Shown: positions 5,703 to 13,515 of the stretch, one piece after another
Numbering within the stretch: the first letter of the stretch is position 1
Layout: each line of letters starts with the position of its first letter
Assembly: GCA_001779055.1 (NCBI GenBank)
Contig: MFJA01000066.1
Coordinates: 1-14,337, forward strand
Source: Candidatus Gottesmanbacteria bacterium RBG_16_37_8
GTDB taxonomy: Bacteria > Patescibacteriota > Microgenomatia > 2-02-FULL-39-11
Reading direction: 5' to 3'
Length of the DNA stretch: 14,337 nt
Notes under the pieces: model-generated
What the model was told of the DNA's origin: nothing
Seen by the model: the letters and a program-made list of their open reading frames with translations, nothing else
The model's database searches: none
Translations under genes and position numbers: made by a program

Positions 5703-6995
5703 ATGACAATTGCCTTTGTCGGTCACGGATACGTAGGATTGGTTACCGCAGCAGTTTTTGCTGACCTCGGGAATACGGTCTATGTTATAGGACGTACCCG
5801 CGAAAAAATAGATAACTTAAATAAGGGAATCACTCCCTTTTATGAACCTGGTCTGGAAGAAATGGTCAAAAGAAATCTTCAGGCCGGCCGGTTGAAATTC
5901 ACTTTAAGTTATGAGGATGGAGTCAAAGAATCAAAAGTTGTTTTTATCTGTGTCGGCACTCCGTCAAAAACCAATGGAGAAGCGGATCTATCAGCTGTTT
6001 TCAAAGCCAGCCGCGGGATAGGCAAAAATCTTAAAAATTATACCGTAGTTGTTACCAAATCTACCGTTCCTGTCGGTACCAACCGTCAGGTTGCCGCAAT
6101 AGTCAAGGAAATTAAATCAGCGGATGCTTCCTTCGATATTGCCTCCTGTCCGGAATTTTTAAGGGAAGGTACAGCCGTCTCAGACACTTTAAATCCTGAC
6201 CGTATCGTCATTGGTGTTGAGAGTAAAAACGCCAAGGAAATTTTGTTGGATCTGCATAAAGCAATTAACGGTGAAAGAATAATCACCACTATTGAAACTG
6301 CTGAAATGATTAAATATGCCTCAAATTCTTTATTGGCTACCAAAATCTCCTTTGCCAATGCCATGGCTTTTATTTGTGACAAGGTTGGAGCCGATGTGGA
6401 AATGGTACTTAACGGAGTTGGTCTGGACAGCCGCTTAGGCCGTACTTTTCTCTATCCCGGAGTCGGTTTTGGCGGCAGCTGCTTTCCCAAGGATGTCAAA
6501 GCATTAATTGCTGTGGCTAAAGTTCACGGTTATGATTTCAAGCTTCTCAAAGCTGTTTATGACATTAATGAAGAAGCCAAAAAAAGTTTCGTCGAAAAGG
6601 TTGATAAAACCCTGAAAGGCGTCAAAGGAAAAACTTTGGCTGTCTGGGGTTTGTCTTTTAAGCCCAATACCGATGATATGCGGGAAGCTCCGTCAATTGA
6701 TATTATAAGTATGCTGCAGAAAAAAGGTGCCATAGTAAAAGCATTTGACCCGGTCGCCATAGAAAATGCTTCCCGTATTATGTCTGATGTTGTTTTTACC
6801 CAAAGTCCCCTGGAAGCAGCCCGCGGAGCTGATGCTCTTTTGATTCTTACCGAATGGAATGAATTCAAACAGTTGGATTTAAAGAGTATTAAAAAAGCTA
6901 TGAAAAATAGTTATTTTTTTGACGGCCGTAATATTTATGAACCGGAAAAAATAAAAAATATCGGTTTTATTTATAAAGGAATCGGACGTGAATAA
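5703..6995 (+). CDS. ugd: UDP-glucose 6-dehydrogenase
   Basis: Predicted to oxidise UDP-glucose to UDP-glucuronate in two NAD(P)-dependent steps. It is 430 residues, normal for the family. Visible motifs are GHGYVGLVTA (7-16), FYEPGLEEMV (46-55), VFICVGTP (80-87), STVPVGT (120-126), SCPEFLREG (148-156), IKYASNS with Lys204 (203-209) and GFGGSCFPKD (255-264) with the catalytic Cys260. GLSFKPNTDDMREAPS lies at about 315-330 in the C-terminal UDP-binding domain. The strand-2 end reads VIGRTREK (28-35), where most homologues have an acidic residue contacting the NAD ribose. Gly30-Arg31 here suggests NADP+ may be preferred. The product can feed the decarboxylase encoded at 8015-8974. Other family members, such as UDP-ManNAc dehydrogenase, are less likely. 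No clear ribosome binding site is visible, and the upstream stem-loop may regulate translation. Confidence 0.93.
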   Translation: MTIAFVGHGYVGLVTAAVFADLGNTVYVIGRTREKIDNLNKGITPFYEPGLEEMVKRNLQAGRLKFTLSYEDGVKESKVVFICVGTPSKTNGEADLSAVFKASRGIGKNLKNYTVVVTKSTVPVGTNRQVAAIVKEIKSADASFDIASCPEFLREGTAVSDTLNPDRIVIGVESKNAKEILLDLHKAINGERIITTIETAEMIKYASNSLLATKISFANAMAFICDKVGADVEMVLNGVGLDSRLGRTFLYPGVGFGGSCFPKDVKALIAVAKVHGYDFKLLKAVYDINEEAKKSFVEKVDKTLKGVKGKTLAVWGLSFKPNTDDMREAPSIDIISMLQKKGAIVKAFDPVAIENASRIMSDVVFTQSPLEAARGADALLILTEWNEFKQLDLKSIKKAMKNSYFFDGRNIYEPEKIKNIGFIYKGIGRE

Positions 6996-6996
6996 G

Positions 6997-7002
6997 AAAG
7001 GA
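6997..7002 (+). promoter_or_regulatory. Shine-Dalgarno site deciding the start of the SDR gene at 7012
   Basis: AAAGGA lies 9 bases before ATG 7012. It supports this ATG over the in-frame GTG at 6988, which would lie inside the end of the preceding gene. Confidence 0.55.
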
Positions 7003-7011
7003 AAAAATAAT

Positions 7012-7980
7012 ATGAGTAAAAAAAATAAAAAGATTGCCCTGATTACCGGAATTACCGGTTTTGCCGGCAGCCACCTGGCAGAACTTCTGCTTCGGGAAGG
7101 AGTTGAAGTTCACGGAATATTAAGATGGCGCAGTAAAACCGATAATATTGAAAATATAGAGGGGAAAATAAATTTTCATGAAGCGGATATGCTCGATGCC
7201 CATTCTTTATATAAGGTAATTGACGAAATACGTCCGGAATATATTTTCCATTTAGCCGCCCAATCTTATGTTCAGTCTTCCTGGTCATCCCCCAGTAACA
7301 CTCTGGAGATAAATATTATCGGCAGTGTCAATATTTTTGAAGCTGTCAAAAAAAGCGGATTGCCGATTGCCATTCAAATTGCCTGTTCATCAGAGGAATA
7401 CGGCAGGGTTCATCCTGATGAATTGCCTATTAAAGAAGATAATCCGTTAAGACCCTTATCTCCTTATGCAGTTTCCAAGCTGGCCATGGATTACCTCGGT
7501 TATCAGTATTGGGAAAGTTACGGCATGAGAATAATAAGAACCCGCGGATTTAATCACACCGGACCGCGTAGGGGTGATGTTTTTGCCGAATCAACTTTTG
7601 CCAGGCAGATTGCTGAGATAGAAAAAGGGAAAAAAGAGCCGGTGGTATTGGTAGGTAACCTGGATGCCAGACGCGATTATACTGACGTCCGCGATATGGT
7701 CAGAGCTTATTATTTATCAGTCCAAAAGTGTAAAAGCGGCCAGGTATATAATATTGCATCAGGCAAAAGCTGGCGCATTGGGGATGTGCTTGATCTTCTT
7801 TTATCAAAAAGTAAAGCAAAAATAAAAATAGTCAAGGATAAAACCCGATTGCGTCCGTCTGATGTTGAAGTATTGGTAGGAGATGCCGCTAAATTCCAAA
7901 AAGAAACCGGGTGGCAGCCGGAAATACCTTTTGAAAAAACTATGGAAGATCTGCTCAATTACTGGCGTGAAAAGGTTTAG
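7012..7980 (+). CDS. GDP-mannose 4,6-dehydratase / GDP-6-deoxymannose reductase family SDR
   Basis: A 322-residue extended SDR acting on a nucleotide sugar, probably GDP-linked. TGITGFAGSHLAE (12-24) is the Rossmann motif. HGILRWRSKTDNIENI (34-49) carries arginines that suit NADP(H). Also visible are FHLAAQSYVQSSW (79-91), CSSEEYG (125-131) with Ser127/Glu128, and SPYAVSK (150-156) with Tyr152 and Lys156. RTRGFNHTGPRRGDVF (177-192) and GNLDARRDYTDVRDM follow. The RWRSxTDNI and GFNHTGPRRG elements are shared by GMD and by the RMD reductases of the same family. The Ser-Glu pair fits a dehydratase (GMD has Thr/Ser-x-Glu), but RMD cannot be excluded. GMD makes GDP-4-keto-6-deoxymannose; RMD reduces it to GDP-rhamnose. 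No GDP-mannose synthesis genes are visible here. ATG 7012 was chosen over GTG 6988 because of its ribosome binding site. Confidence 0.82.
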   Translation: MSKKNKKIALITGITGFAGSHLAELLLREGVEVHGILRWRSKTDNIENIEGKINFHEADMLDAHSLYKVIDEIRPEYIFHLAAQSYVQSSWSSPSNTLEINIIGSVNIFEAVKKSGLPIAIQIACSSEEYGRVHPDELPIKEDNPLRPLSPYAVSKLAMDYLGYQYWESYGMRIIRTRGFNHTGPRRGDVFAESTFARQIAEIEKGKKEPVVLVGNLDARRDYTDVRDMVRAYYLSVQKCKSGQVYNIASGKSWRIGDVLDLLLSKSKAKIKIVKDKTRLRPSDVEVLVGDAAKFQKETGWQPEIPFEKTMEDLLNYWREKV

Positions 7981-8014
7981 AACTTTGGTCACACCTACGA
8001 TTTGATGGATCATA

Positions 8015-8974
8015 ATGAAAATCCGCAAAACATGTATAGTCACAGGAGGAGCCGGTTTTATCGGTTCTCATCTCTGTCAGGCTTTACTCGCCAATGACTG
8101 CTCCGTTTATTGTTTAGATAATCTTTTAACCGGCAATTTAAATAATATTAAATCCCTGGAAAATGATCAGTCTTTCCGTTTTTATAAAATTGATGTCACA
8201 AAGCCTCTTGACGAAAAATTAATCAAAGATGATAAAATCGACCTTATTTATCATTTAGCTTCTCCTGCCAGCCCTCCCCAATACAGACGTTTTGCAATTG
8301 AGACACTGCTGGTTAATTCAGTTGGAACTTATAATATGCTCCAATTAGCTAAAAAAAATAAAGCCCGTTTTTTATTAGCATCAACCAGTGAAGTCTACGG
8401 TGATCCTAAAGAACACCCCCAAAAAGAAACTTATTTCGGAAATGTTAATCCTGTCGGAATTCGTGCCTGCTATGATGAAAGTAAAAGGTTTGCTGAAGCC
8501 CTTACCATGGAATTTAATCGTAAAAATAAATTGGCTGTCAGGATTGTCAGGATTTTTAATACTTACGGTCCGAATATGCAGGCAGATGATGGAAGAGTAA
8601 TCTCAAACTTTATTACTCAGGCAATAAGTTATAAACCTTTGACCGTCTATGGTTCAGGCAGACAAACCCGCTCTTTTTGTTATGTCAGCGATATGGTTTC
8701 CGGACTTATCAAAGTTATGGAAGGTGAAAAAACTAACGGCCAGATTGTTAATTTGGGTAATCCTGACGAGATAAAAATTATTGATTTGGCAAATCTGATC
8801 TTGAAATTAACAGGTTCTTCTTCAAAAGTAGTTAAGTTAAATAAAAGGCTTCAGGACGATCCAGAAAAAAGAAAACCGGATATCAGTTTAGCAGAAAAAC
8901 TCATCGCTTTTAATCCTGAAGTATCCTTAACGGAAGGATTGAAAAATACCATCGCCTATTTTCGCAATTTATGA
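8015..8974 (+). CDS. uxs: UDP-glucuronate decarboxylase (UDP-xylose synthase)
   Basis: Predicted to decarboxylate UDP-glucuronate to UDP-xylose using bound NAD+. The 319 residues are about the normal length of the bacterial enzyme. They follow the family closely: TGGAGFIGSHL (10-20), CLDNLLTGN (33-41) with Asp35 suiting NAD, HLASPASPPQYRRFAIETL (80-98), STSEVYGDP (123-131) with Thr124, Ser125 and Glu126, RACYDESKR (150-158) with Tyr153 and Lys157, and NTYGPNM (182-188). DDGRVISNFI, QTRSFCYVSDMV and DPEKRKPDIS complete the signature. The HLASPASPPxY and ACYDESKR blocks are hallmarks that separate this enzyme from other SDRs. Its substrate is the product of the dehydrogenase at 5703-6995, so the two make a short pathway. 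A 34-base gap without a strong ribosome binding site precedes it; its stop overlaps the next ATG. Confidence 0.94.
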   Translation: MKIRKTCIVTGGAGFIGSHLCQALLANDCSVYCLDNLLTGNLNNIKSLENDQSFRFYKIDVTKPLDEKLIKDDKIDLIYHLASPASPPQYRRFAIETLLVNSVGTYNMLQLAKKNKARFLLASTSEVYGDPKEHPQKETYFGNVNPVGIRACYDESKRFAEALTMEFNRKNKLAVRIVRIFNTYGPNMQADDGRVISNFITQAISYKPLTVYGSGRQTRSFCYVSDMVSGLIKVMEGEKTNGQIVNLGNPDEIKIIDLANLILKLTGSSSKVVKLNKRLQDDPEKRKPDISLAEKLIAFNPEVSLTEGLKNTIAYFRNL

Positions 8975-10101
8975 AAATAGCCCATATCATTCCCACTTTT
9001 AACGAAAAAGATAATATCGGCTTAATGATTGATAAGATTTACTCTGTCGGAAAAAATTTTCCCAAATGGCAGAATTTCATTATTATTGTTGATGATCATT
9101 CACCTGACGGAACAGCTGATGTTGTCAGACAATATAAAAAAAAATATAAAAATGTCCATTTGCTTCTTAAGAAAAAGGAAGGACTTGGTCGGGCTTTAAT
9201 TGTAGGTTACCAGTATGCCGTCAAAAATATTAAAGCGGATGTGGTGATTCCCAATGACGCTGATTTTCAATGGGATCCGTCCGACTACCCGAAACTCGTT
9301 AAAAAAATCGATCAAGGTTACGACGTTGTTGTTGCTTCCCGTCATGTACCGGGAGGTAAAGTTGTTGGTTGGAATTGGTTTAGAAAATTAAATCATGATA
9401 TTTCAAACTCCCTATTGGCCTGGATGGTTGCCGGTGTTCATGAAGTAAGAGATCATGCCGGAAATTTTAAGGCAATAAGAGTTGCCGGTTTTCTGGAAAA
9501 AGTACCTCTGATAAAAATGAATAACGCCGGTTTTTCATTTCAACTGCACATTTTATATGAATTGGGAAAAACAGGTGCCAAATTTACGGAAGTACCGGTT
9601 ATTTTTAAAGAAAGAAAACTGGGTGAATCCAAAATCGGATTTAACCGTTATTATATCCGCGATGTTTTTGAATATATAAAAAGCAGTATTATTATCAGGT
9701 TTGATCGGTCGCAGCGCTTTATTAAATATGGAATTGTCGGAGTAGTCGGTCTTTTTCTGCAAACGCTTTTGTCAAAATTTCTGGTTAATCGCAATGTCGA
9801 TCCTTCAATTGCCGTATCGCTTGGTGCCGAATCTGCCATCATCTCTAATTTCCTGATGAACAATTATTGGACATTTAATAAACACGCCATTTCCGGTCTG
9901 AAAATGATCAATAAATTTATCCAGTTTAATACAGCTTCAATAGGAGCAGTCATCATCCAGGGAGTTGTAGTCTATCTAGGTACGGCTATTTTTGGAAAAG
10001 AAGCATGGTTCTGGTCTATGATCTTTGCCATTTTTTTTCTCGTTATTCCTTACAGCTATTTCATCTACAACCGCTATATCTGGAAAACTCATGAATATTA
10101 A
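8971..10101 (+). CDS. GT2 polyprenyl-phosphate sugar transferase fused to a GtrA membrane domain
   Basis: A 376-residue two-domain protein. Residues 1-235 form a GT-A glycosyltransferase of the dolichol-phosphate mannosyltransferase (DPM1) type: IIPTFNEKDNI (6-16), VDDHSPDGTAD (40-50), KKEGLGRALIVGY (68-80), NDADFQWDP (95-103) with the DxD metal site Asp96/Asp98, ASRHVPGG (122-129) and VPVIFKERKLGESKIG (208-223). Such enzymes move a sugar from GDP- or UDP-sugar to polyprenyl phosphate on the cytoplasmic face. Residues 248-370 are a GtrA domain starting RFIKYGIVGVVG, with four predicted helices and a YWTFN motif; GtrA proteins are thought to flip polyprenyl-P-sugars. The fusion could load and flip in one protein. 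The ATG overlaps the preceding stop (ATGA). The donor sugar cannot be told from sequence. Confidence in the architecture is high. Confidence 0.9.
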   Translation: MKIAHIIPTFNEKDNIGLMIDKIYSVGKNFPKWQNFIIIVDDHSPDGTADVVRQYKKKYKNVHLLLKKKEGLGRALIVGYQYAVKNIKADVVIPNDADFQWDPSDYPKLVKKIDQGYDVVVASRHVPGGKVVGWNWFRKLNHDISNSLLAWMVAGVHEVRDHAGNFKAIRVAGFLEKVPLIKMNNAGFSFQLHILYELGKTGAKFTEVPVIFKERKLGESKIGFNRYYIRDVFEYIKSSIIIRFDRSQRFIKYGIVGVVGLFLQTLLSKFLVNRNVDPSIAVSLGAESAIISNFLMNNYWTFNKHAISGLKMINKFIQFNTASIGAVIIQGVVVYLGTAIFGKEAWFWSMIFAIFFLVIPYSYFIYNRYIWKTHEY

Positions 10102-11608
10102 GAAGATTTTACCTTTCAAATTTTCACTTTCCCAAGTCTGCCTTCTGATTATTTTGGCGATAGGTGCTTTTTTACGGTTTTATAAAATCAGGCAATATCT
10201 GACCTTTCTCGGGGATGAAGGACGTGATGTTCTGGTTGTTAAAAGAATGCTTCTTGACGGGAAATTTACACTTCTTGGACCAATTACCAGTGTCGGATCA
10301 ATCTATATGGGTCCTATTTATTACTATTTAACCGCGCCTTTTCTCTTTCTTTGGCATTTTGATCCTGTTGGACCGGCTGTCATGGTAGCCTGTTTAGCTT
10401 TAGTTACAATTTATATTATCTATCGTATTGGAACGGATTATTTTCACCCTCAGGTTGGTCTGGTTGCTGCCTTTTTGGATTCTATTTCCCGTTTAACTGT
10501 CATCTATGGTCATTCCTCCTGGAATCCCAATGTCGTTCCTTTCTTTGCCGTTCTTCTGATGTTTTCGCTTTTAAAGATTATCGTTGATCGCCGTTATTAT
10601 TTTTTTATAACAGCCGGTCTTTGTCTCGGGACACTTATTCAGCTGCACTATATCACATTCATGTTTTTCCCGATAATTCTGACAGTTTTTCTTATAAATC
10701 GCCCGAAAATTTCTCTTAAGTATTATCTTTTTGGTTTACTCTCTTTTCTGCTTTCTTACTCACCCTTTATTTTATTTGAAGTAAGGCATCAGTTTGTCAA
10801 TTCTCTGGGCGCTGTAAGGTTTATCATTCAGCAAAATAAAAGTCAGCCCGCTCTTTACTTTTTAAGTTGGTGGGACACTTTAAAAGATGTTTCAATCAGA
10901 GTTTTTTGGCGTCCTTTAGTTGTTGAAAATGCTGAAATAACCAAATTTTTAATTATTATCGGAATAGTTATATTCTTTTTTTCAGCCGGAGTAATATCTC
11001 AAAACAGAAAATTTAAAACTGCCTTTAATATTTTGTTGATCTGGTTGTTTGTCGGAATATTGTCATTTGGTCTTTATCGCGGTGCCGTATACGACTATTA
11101 TTTTGGCTCTTTGTTTCCTTTGCCTCATCTCCTGTTTGGCATTATGTTTTATCTTCTCTTTCAAAAAGGTAAGTTAGGGAAAATTTCAGCCTGTGTTATT
11201 TTGGTCTTTCTGACTGCATTTAATATAATACACTCATCTTTGTTGATAGAGCCTAACAATATGCTGAAAAACACCAAAACTATCGCTGATTTTGTTTTAG
11301 AAAAGTCCTCTGATGATTCTTATAATTTTGCCCTGATTGCCGATAAAAATTCAGATCATGCCTATCGTTATTTTTTGGAATTATCAGGCCGTCCTCCCGT
11401 AACTATCGAAAATCCGCAGATTGATCCAAAGCGTTCAAGTGTCACCAATCAGCTGATGGTTGTCTGCGAAGAAAAAGTCTGCCAGCCGCTTGGTCATCCC
11501 TTATGGGAGATTGCCGGTTTTGGTCAGGCTGAAATTACAGGAGTTTGGGATGTGGTAACCGTTAAAGTATTCAGATTAGTTCCATATCTTGGAGGCAATT
11601 ATGACTGA
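10091..11608 (+). CDS. GT-C membrane glycosyltransferase, PMT/ArnT-like
   Basis: A 505-residue protein with about ten predicted helices up to residue 385. A soluble, probably extracytoplasmic tail follows (386-505). The first loop carries FLGDEGRDVL with Asp42-Glu43, the acidic pair expected of GT-C enzymes (GT39/GT83), which take sugar from polyprenyl phosphate. GPITSVGSIYMGPIYYY (63-79) and HSSWNPNVVPFF (141-152) are also typical of bacterial PMT-like families. The tail contains CEEKVCQPLGHPLWEIAGFG (459-478); Cys459 and Cys464 could form a disulfide, and I recall the block from related CPR proteins. The acceptor may be a protein, glycan or lipid. The upstream CDS ends inside this gene (11-base overlap). 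An in-frame ATG at 10025 would lengthen the overlap to 77 bases and is less likely than ATG 10091. Confidence 0.82.
   Translation: MNIKKILPFKFSLSQVCLLIILAIGAFLRFYKIRQYLTFLGDEGRDVLVVKRMLLDGKFTLLGPITSVGSIYMGPIYYYLTAPFLFLWHFDPVGPAVMVACLALVTIYIIYRIGTDYFHPQVGLVAAFLDSISRLTVIYGHSSWNPNVVPFFAVLLMFSLLKIIVDRRYYFFITAGLCLGTLIQLHYITFMFFPIILTVFLINRPKISLKYYLFGLLSFLLSYSPFILFEVRHQFVNSLGAVRFIIQQNKSQPALYFLSWWDTLKDVSIRVFWRPLVVENAEITKFLIIIGIVIFFFSAGVISQNRKFKTAFNILLIWLFVGILSFGLYRGAVYDYYFGSLFPLPHLLFGIMFYLLFQKGKLGKISACVILVFLTAFNIIHSSLLIEPNNMLKNTKTIADFVLEKSSDDSYNFALIADKNSDHAYRYFLELSGRPPVTIENPQIDPKRSSVTNQLMVVCEEKVCQPLGHPLWEIAGFGQAEITGVWDVVTVKVFRLVPYLGGNYD
11591..11595 (+). promoter_or_regulatory. Shine-Dalgarno site deciding the GT2 start at 11601
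   Basis: GGAGG lies 5 bases before ATG 11601, an ideal spacing. It favours this ATG over an in-frame TTG at 11589. Confidence 0.7.
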
Positions 11609-12356
11609 AATTTATTTATCGGTAGTCATACCCTGTTATAACGAAGAAAGAAATATAAGACTTGGAGCTTTGGAAAATGTATCTTCATACCTTAACAGAC
11701 AAAAATATAATTGGGAAGTAATTCTGGTTGATGACGGATCAACTGATGACAGTCATAAATTATTGCTCAAATTTGTTAAAGATAAGAAAAAGTTCAAACT
11801 TCTCAGGAAAAAACATCAGGGTAAAGCTGCAGCAGTAATTACAGGTGTCCTGAAATCACAGGGTAAAATTATTCTTTTCACCGATCTTGATCAGGCAGCA
11901 CCTTTAAGCGAGGTGGAAAAGCTCCTTCATTATTTTAATAAAGGTTTTCAGATCGTCATCGGATCCCGCAACAGTATTCGTCTGGGAGCCCCGCTTTTAA
12001 GAAAAGCCATGGCCAAAGGATTTATGGTTGCCAGAAATCTCATTCTTAATCTGGGCATAAAAGATACTCAATGCGGTTTTAAAGCTTTTCAGAGAAATGC
12101 CGCCTTGAAAATTTTCCCTAAATTAAAAGTCTTCAATCTTCATAGACATGCCTCAGGATCAACCGTCACCGCCGGTTTTGACATTGAACTTCTTTATATT
12201 GCTAAACTTTTGGATTTTAAGATTGCCGAAGTTCCGGTCGAATGGCATTATCAGGAAACCAGGCATATTAATCCCGTTAAAGATTCCCTGGAAAGCCTGT
12301 TAGATCTGGTCAAAATCAGAATTAATAGCCTGACAGGTCAATATCAGGCAGTTTAA
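11601..12356 (+). CDS. GT2 glycosyltransferase, dolichyl-phosphate glucosyltransferase (ALG5)-like
   Basis: A 251-residue cytoplasmic GT-A enzyme. Motifs are VVIPCYNEERNI (8-19), EVILVDDGSTDDS (39-51) with Asp44/Asp45, KKHQGKAAAVITG (70-82), FTDLDQAAPLSEV (93-105) with the metal-binding Asp95/Asp97, IGSRNS (120-125) and IKDTQCGFKAF (153-163). The HQGKAAAV, TDLDxAxP and DTQCGFK combination is typical of the ALG5/polyprenyl-phosphate glycosyltransferase branch. That branch moves sugar from a nucleotide donor to polyprenyl phosphate. Unlike the GT2 gene at 8971 it has no membrane domain, so it would rely on a separate flippase. It overlaps the preceding GT-C stop by 8 bases and is followed 2 bases later by another GT-C gene, which fits a donor-and-transferase pair. 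The sugar is unknown; glucose is suggested only by the ALG5 likeness. Confidence 0.86.
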   Translation: MTEIYLSVVIPCYNEERNIRLGALENVSSYLNRQKYNWEVILVDDGSTDDSHKLLLKFVKDKKKFKLLRKKHQGKAAAVITGVLKSQGKIILFTDLDQAAPLSEVEKLLHYFNKGFQIVIGSRNSIRLGAPLLRKAMAKGFMVARNLILNLGIKDTQCGFKAFQRNAALKIFPKLKVFNLHRHASGSTVTAGFDIELLYIAKLLDFKIAEVPVEWHYQETRHINPVKDSLESLLDLVKIRINSLTGQYQAV

Positions 12357-12358
12357 AA

Positions 12359-13504
12359 GTGTTAATTTTAACTGTTATTTTCTATTCATTACTGGTTCTT
12401 GCTTTTTCTATTTATTCCTATTCACAAATTGATCTCAATCTGACTCTTTCGGCTAACCGGCTTTATCAGGAATTCCAGAAACAGTTAATTTATCTGGGCT
12501 ATTATAACCGCCCTTTGTCAGCTGCGATTTATTTTCTCTTAATAGTCTTAATGTTTATCTTTTATTTTCACATTTTAAGATTGTCAAAAGTAAAAAAATT
12601 TCCGCTCGTCAAGTTAATTTTTATATTATTAGGGCTCAATATAGTTATTGCCGTTATTTCTTACCCTGCTCTTTCCCATGATTTCTTCAATTATCTTTTT
12701 GATGCCCGAATTGTTACTAGGTATCACCTTAACCCTTATCAGTACAAAGCTTTGGATTTTCCGGCAGATTTGTGGATCCGTTTCATGCATTGGACTCATC
12801 GCACTTATCCATATGGTCCTTTGTGGTTGGCAGTCACACTGCCTTTCTCATTTTTAGGATTTGGTAAATTTGTTCTCACCCTGGTGCTTTTTAAAGTGAT
12901 GTTTTTAATTTTTTATCTTTCCAATATCTTTCTGATTTGGAAGATCAGTAATAATAAAGCAAATAATTCTCCTGTTTTGCCTGTTCTTTTATATGCATTT
13001 AATCCTCTGATTATTATTGAAACTTTGGTCAGTCCCCATAACGAAAATGTCATGCTTTTTTTCCTTTTGCTGTCAATATACTTTTTACAGGTAAAAAAAA
13101 GCCATCTAAAGTCCTTAATTTCACTGCTTGCTTCAGTCGGGATTAAGTTTGTGACTCTTGTACTTCTGCCTCTCTTTTTTCTCAAAAAACTATCCCTTAA
13201 TCTTCAGCTTTTTCTGAAATTGTCCCTCTTGTTGTTAATGATTCCTTTGATTATGGAAATTTTTTACAGGCAGGCTTACCCCTGGTATTTTATTCCTTTA
13301 ATCGGAATAGCCGTCTTAATTCCCTCTGAATTTATTGGAAAAATTATCATAGCCCTCTCTTTTGGTGCTTTATTGAGGTATATTCCTTATCTTTATTCAG
13401 GAACATATTCCTCTCAAGGCTACAGTCAAATGAACCTTTTCCTCCTCCTCCCGGTTATAATTGTCCTGAGTATATCTTTTATAAATATGATCATTAGAAA
13501 TTAG
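12359..13504 (+). CDS. GT-C type polytopic membrane glycosyltransferase
   Basis: A 381-residue, very hydrophobic protein with about ten predicted helices. The loop after the third helix reads YPALSHDFFNYLFDARIVTRYHLNPYQY (102-129), and YPYGPLWL follows at 150-157. A loop with Asp108 and Asp115, then an aromatic NPY and a YPYGP turn, resembles the catalytic first loop of PIG-M/MptA-like and GT87-like mannosyltransferases. Those use polyprenyl-phosphate mannose outside the membrane. A later PWYFIPLIG (near 304) is also seen in this group. The start is a GTG 2 bases after the preceding stop with no ribosome binding site; a downstream start would remove part of helix 1, so GTG is kept with moderate certainty. 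It is probably cotranslated with the ALG5-like gene before it. The class is clear; the donor and acceptor are not. Confidence 0.72.
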   Translation: MLILTVIFYSLLVLAFSIYSYSQIDLNLTLSANRLYQEFQKQLIYLGYYNRPLSAAIYFLLIVLMFIFYFHILRLSKVKKFPLVKLIFILLGLNIVIAVISYPALSHDFFNYLFDARIVTRYHLNPYQYKALDFPADLWIRFMHWTHRTYPYGPLWLAVTLPFSFLGFGKFVLTLVLFKVMFLIFYLSNIFLIWKISNNKANNSPVLPVLLYAFNPLIIIETLVSPHNENVMLFFLLLSIYFLQVKKSHLKSLISLLASVGIKFVTLVLLPLFFLKKLSLNLQLFLKLSLLLLMIPLIMEIFYRQAYPWYFIPLIGIAVLIPSEFIGKIIIALSFGALLRYIPYLYSGTYSSQGYSQMNLFLLLPVIIVLSISFINMIIRN

Positions 13505-13515
13505 AAATTTTAACT

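Noticed and set aside
6086..6382. Minus-strand open frame inside the UDP-glucose dehydrogenase gene
   Set aside because: It is fully contained in a well-supported gene and shows no motif or start signal of its own.
6988..7011. GTG 6988 as the start of the GDP-sugar-type SDR
   Set aside because: It would add eight residues and overlap the preceding stop; ATG 7012 has a well-spaced AAAGGA and gives the usual short lead before the Rossmann motif.
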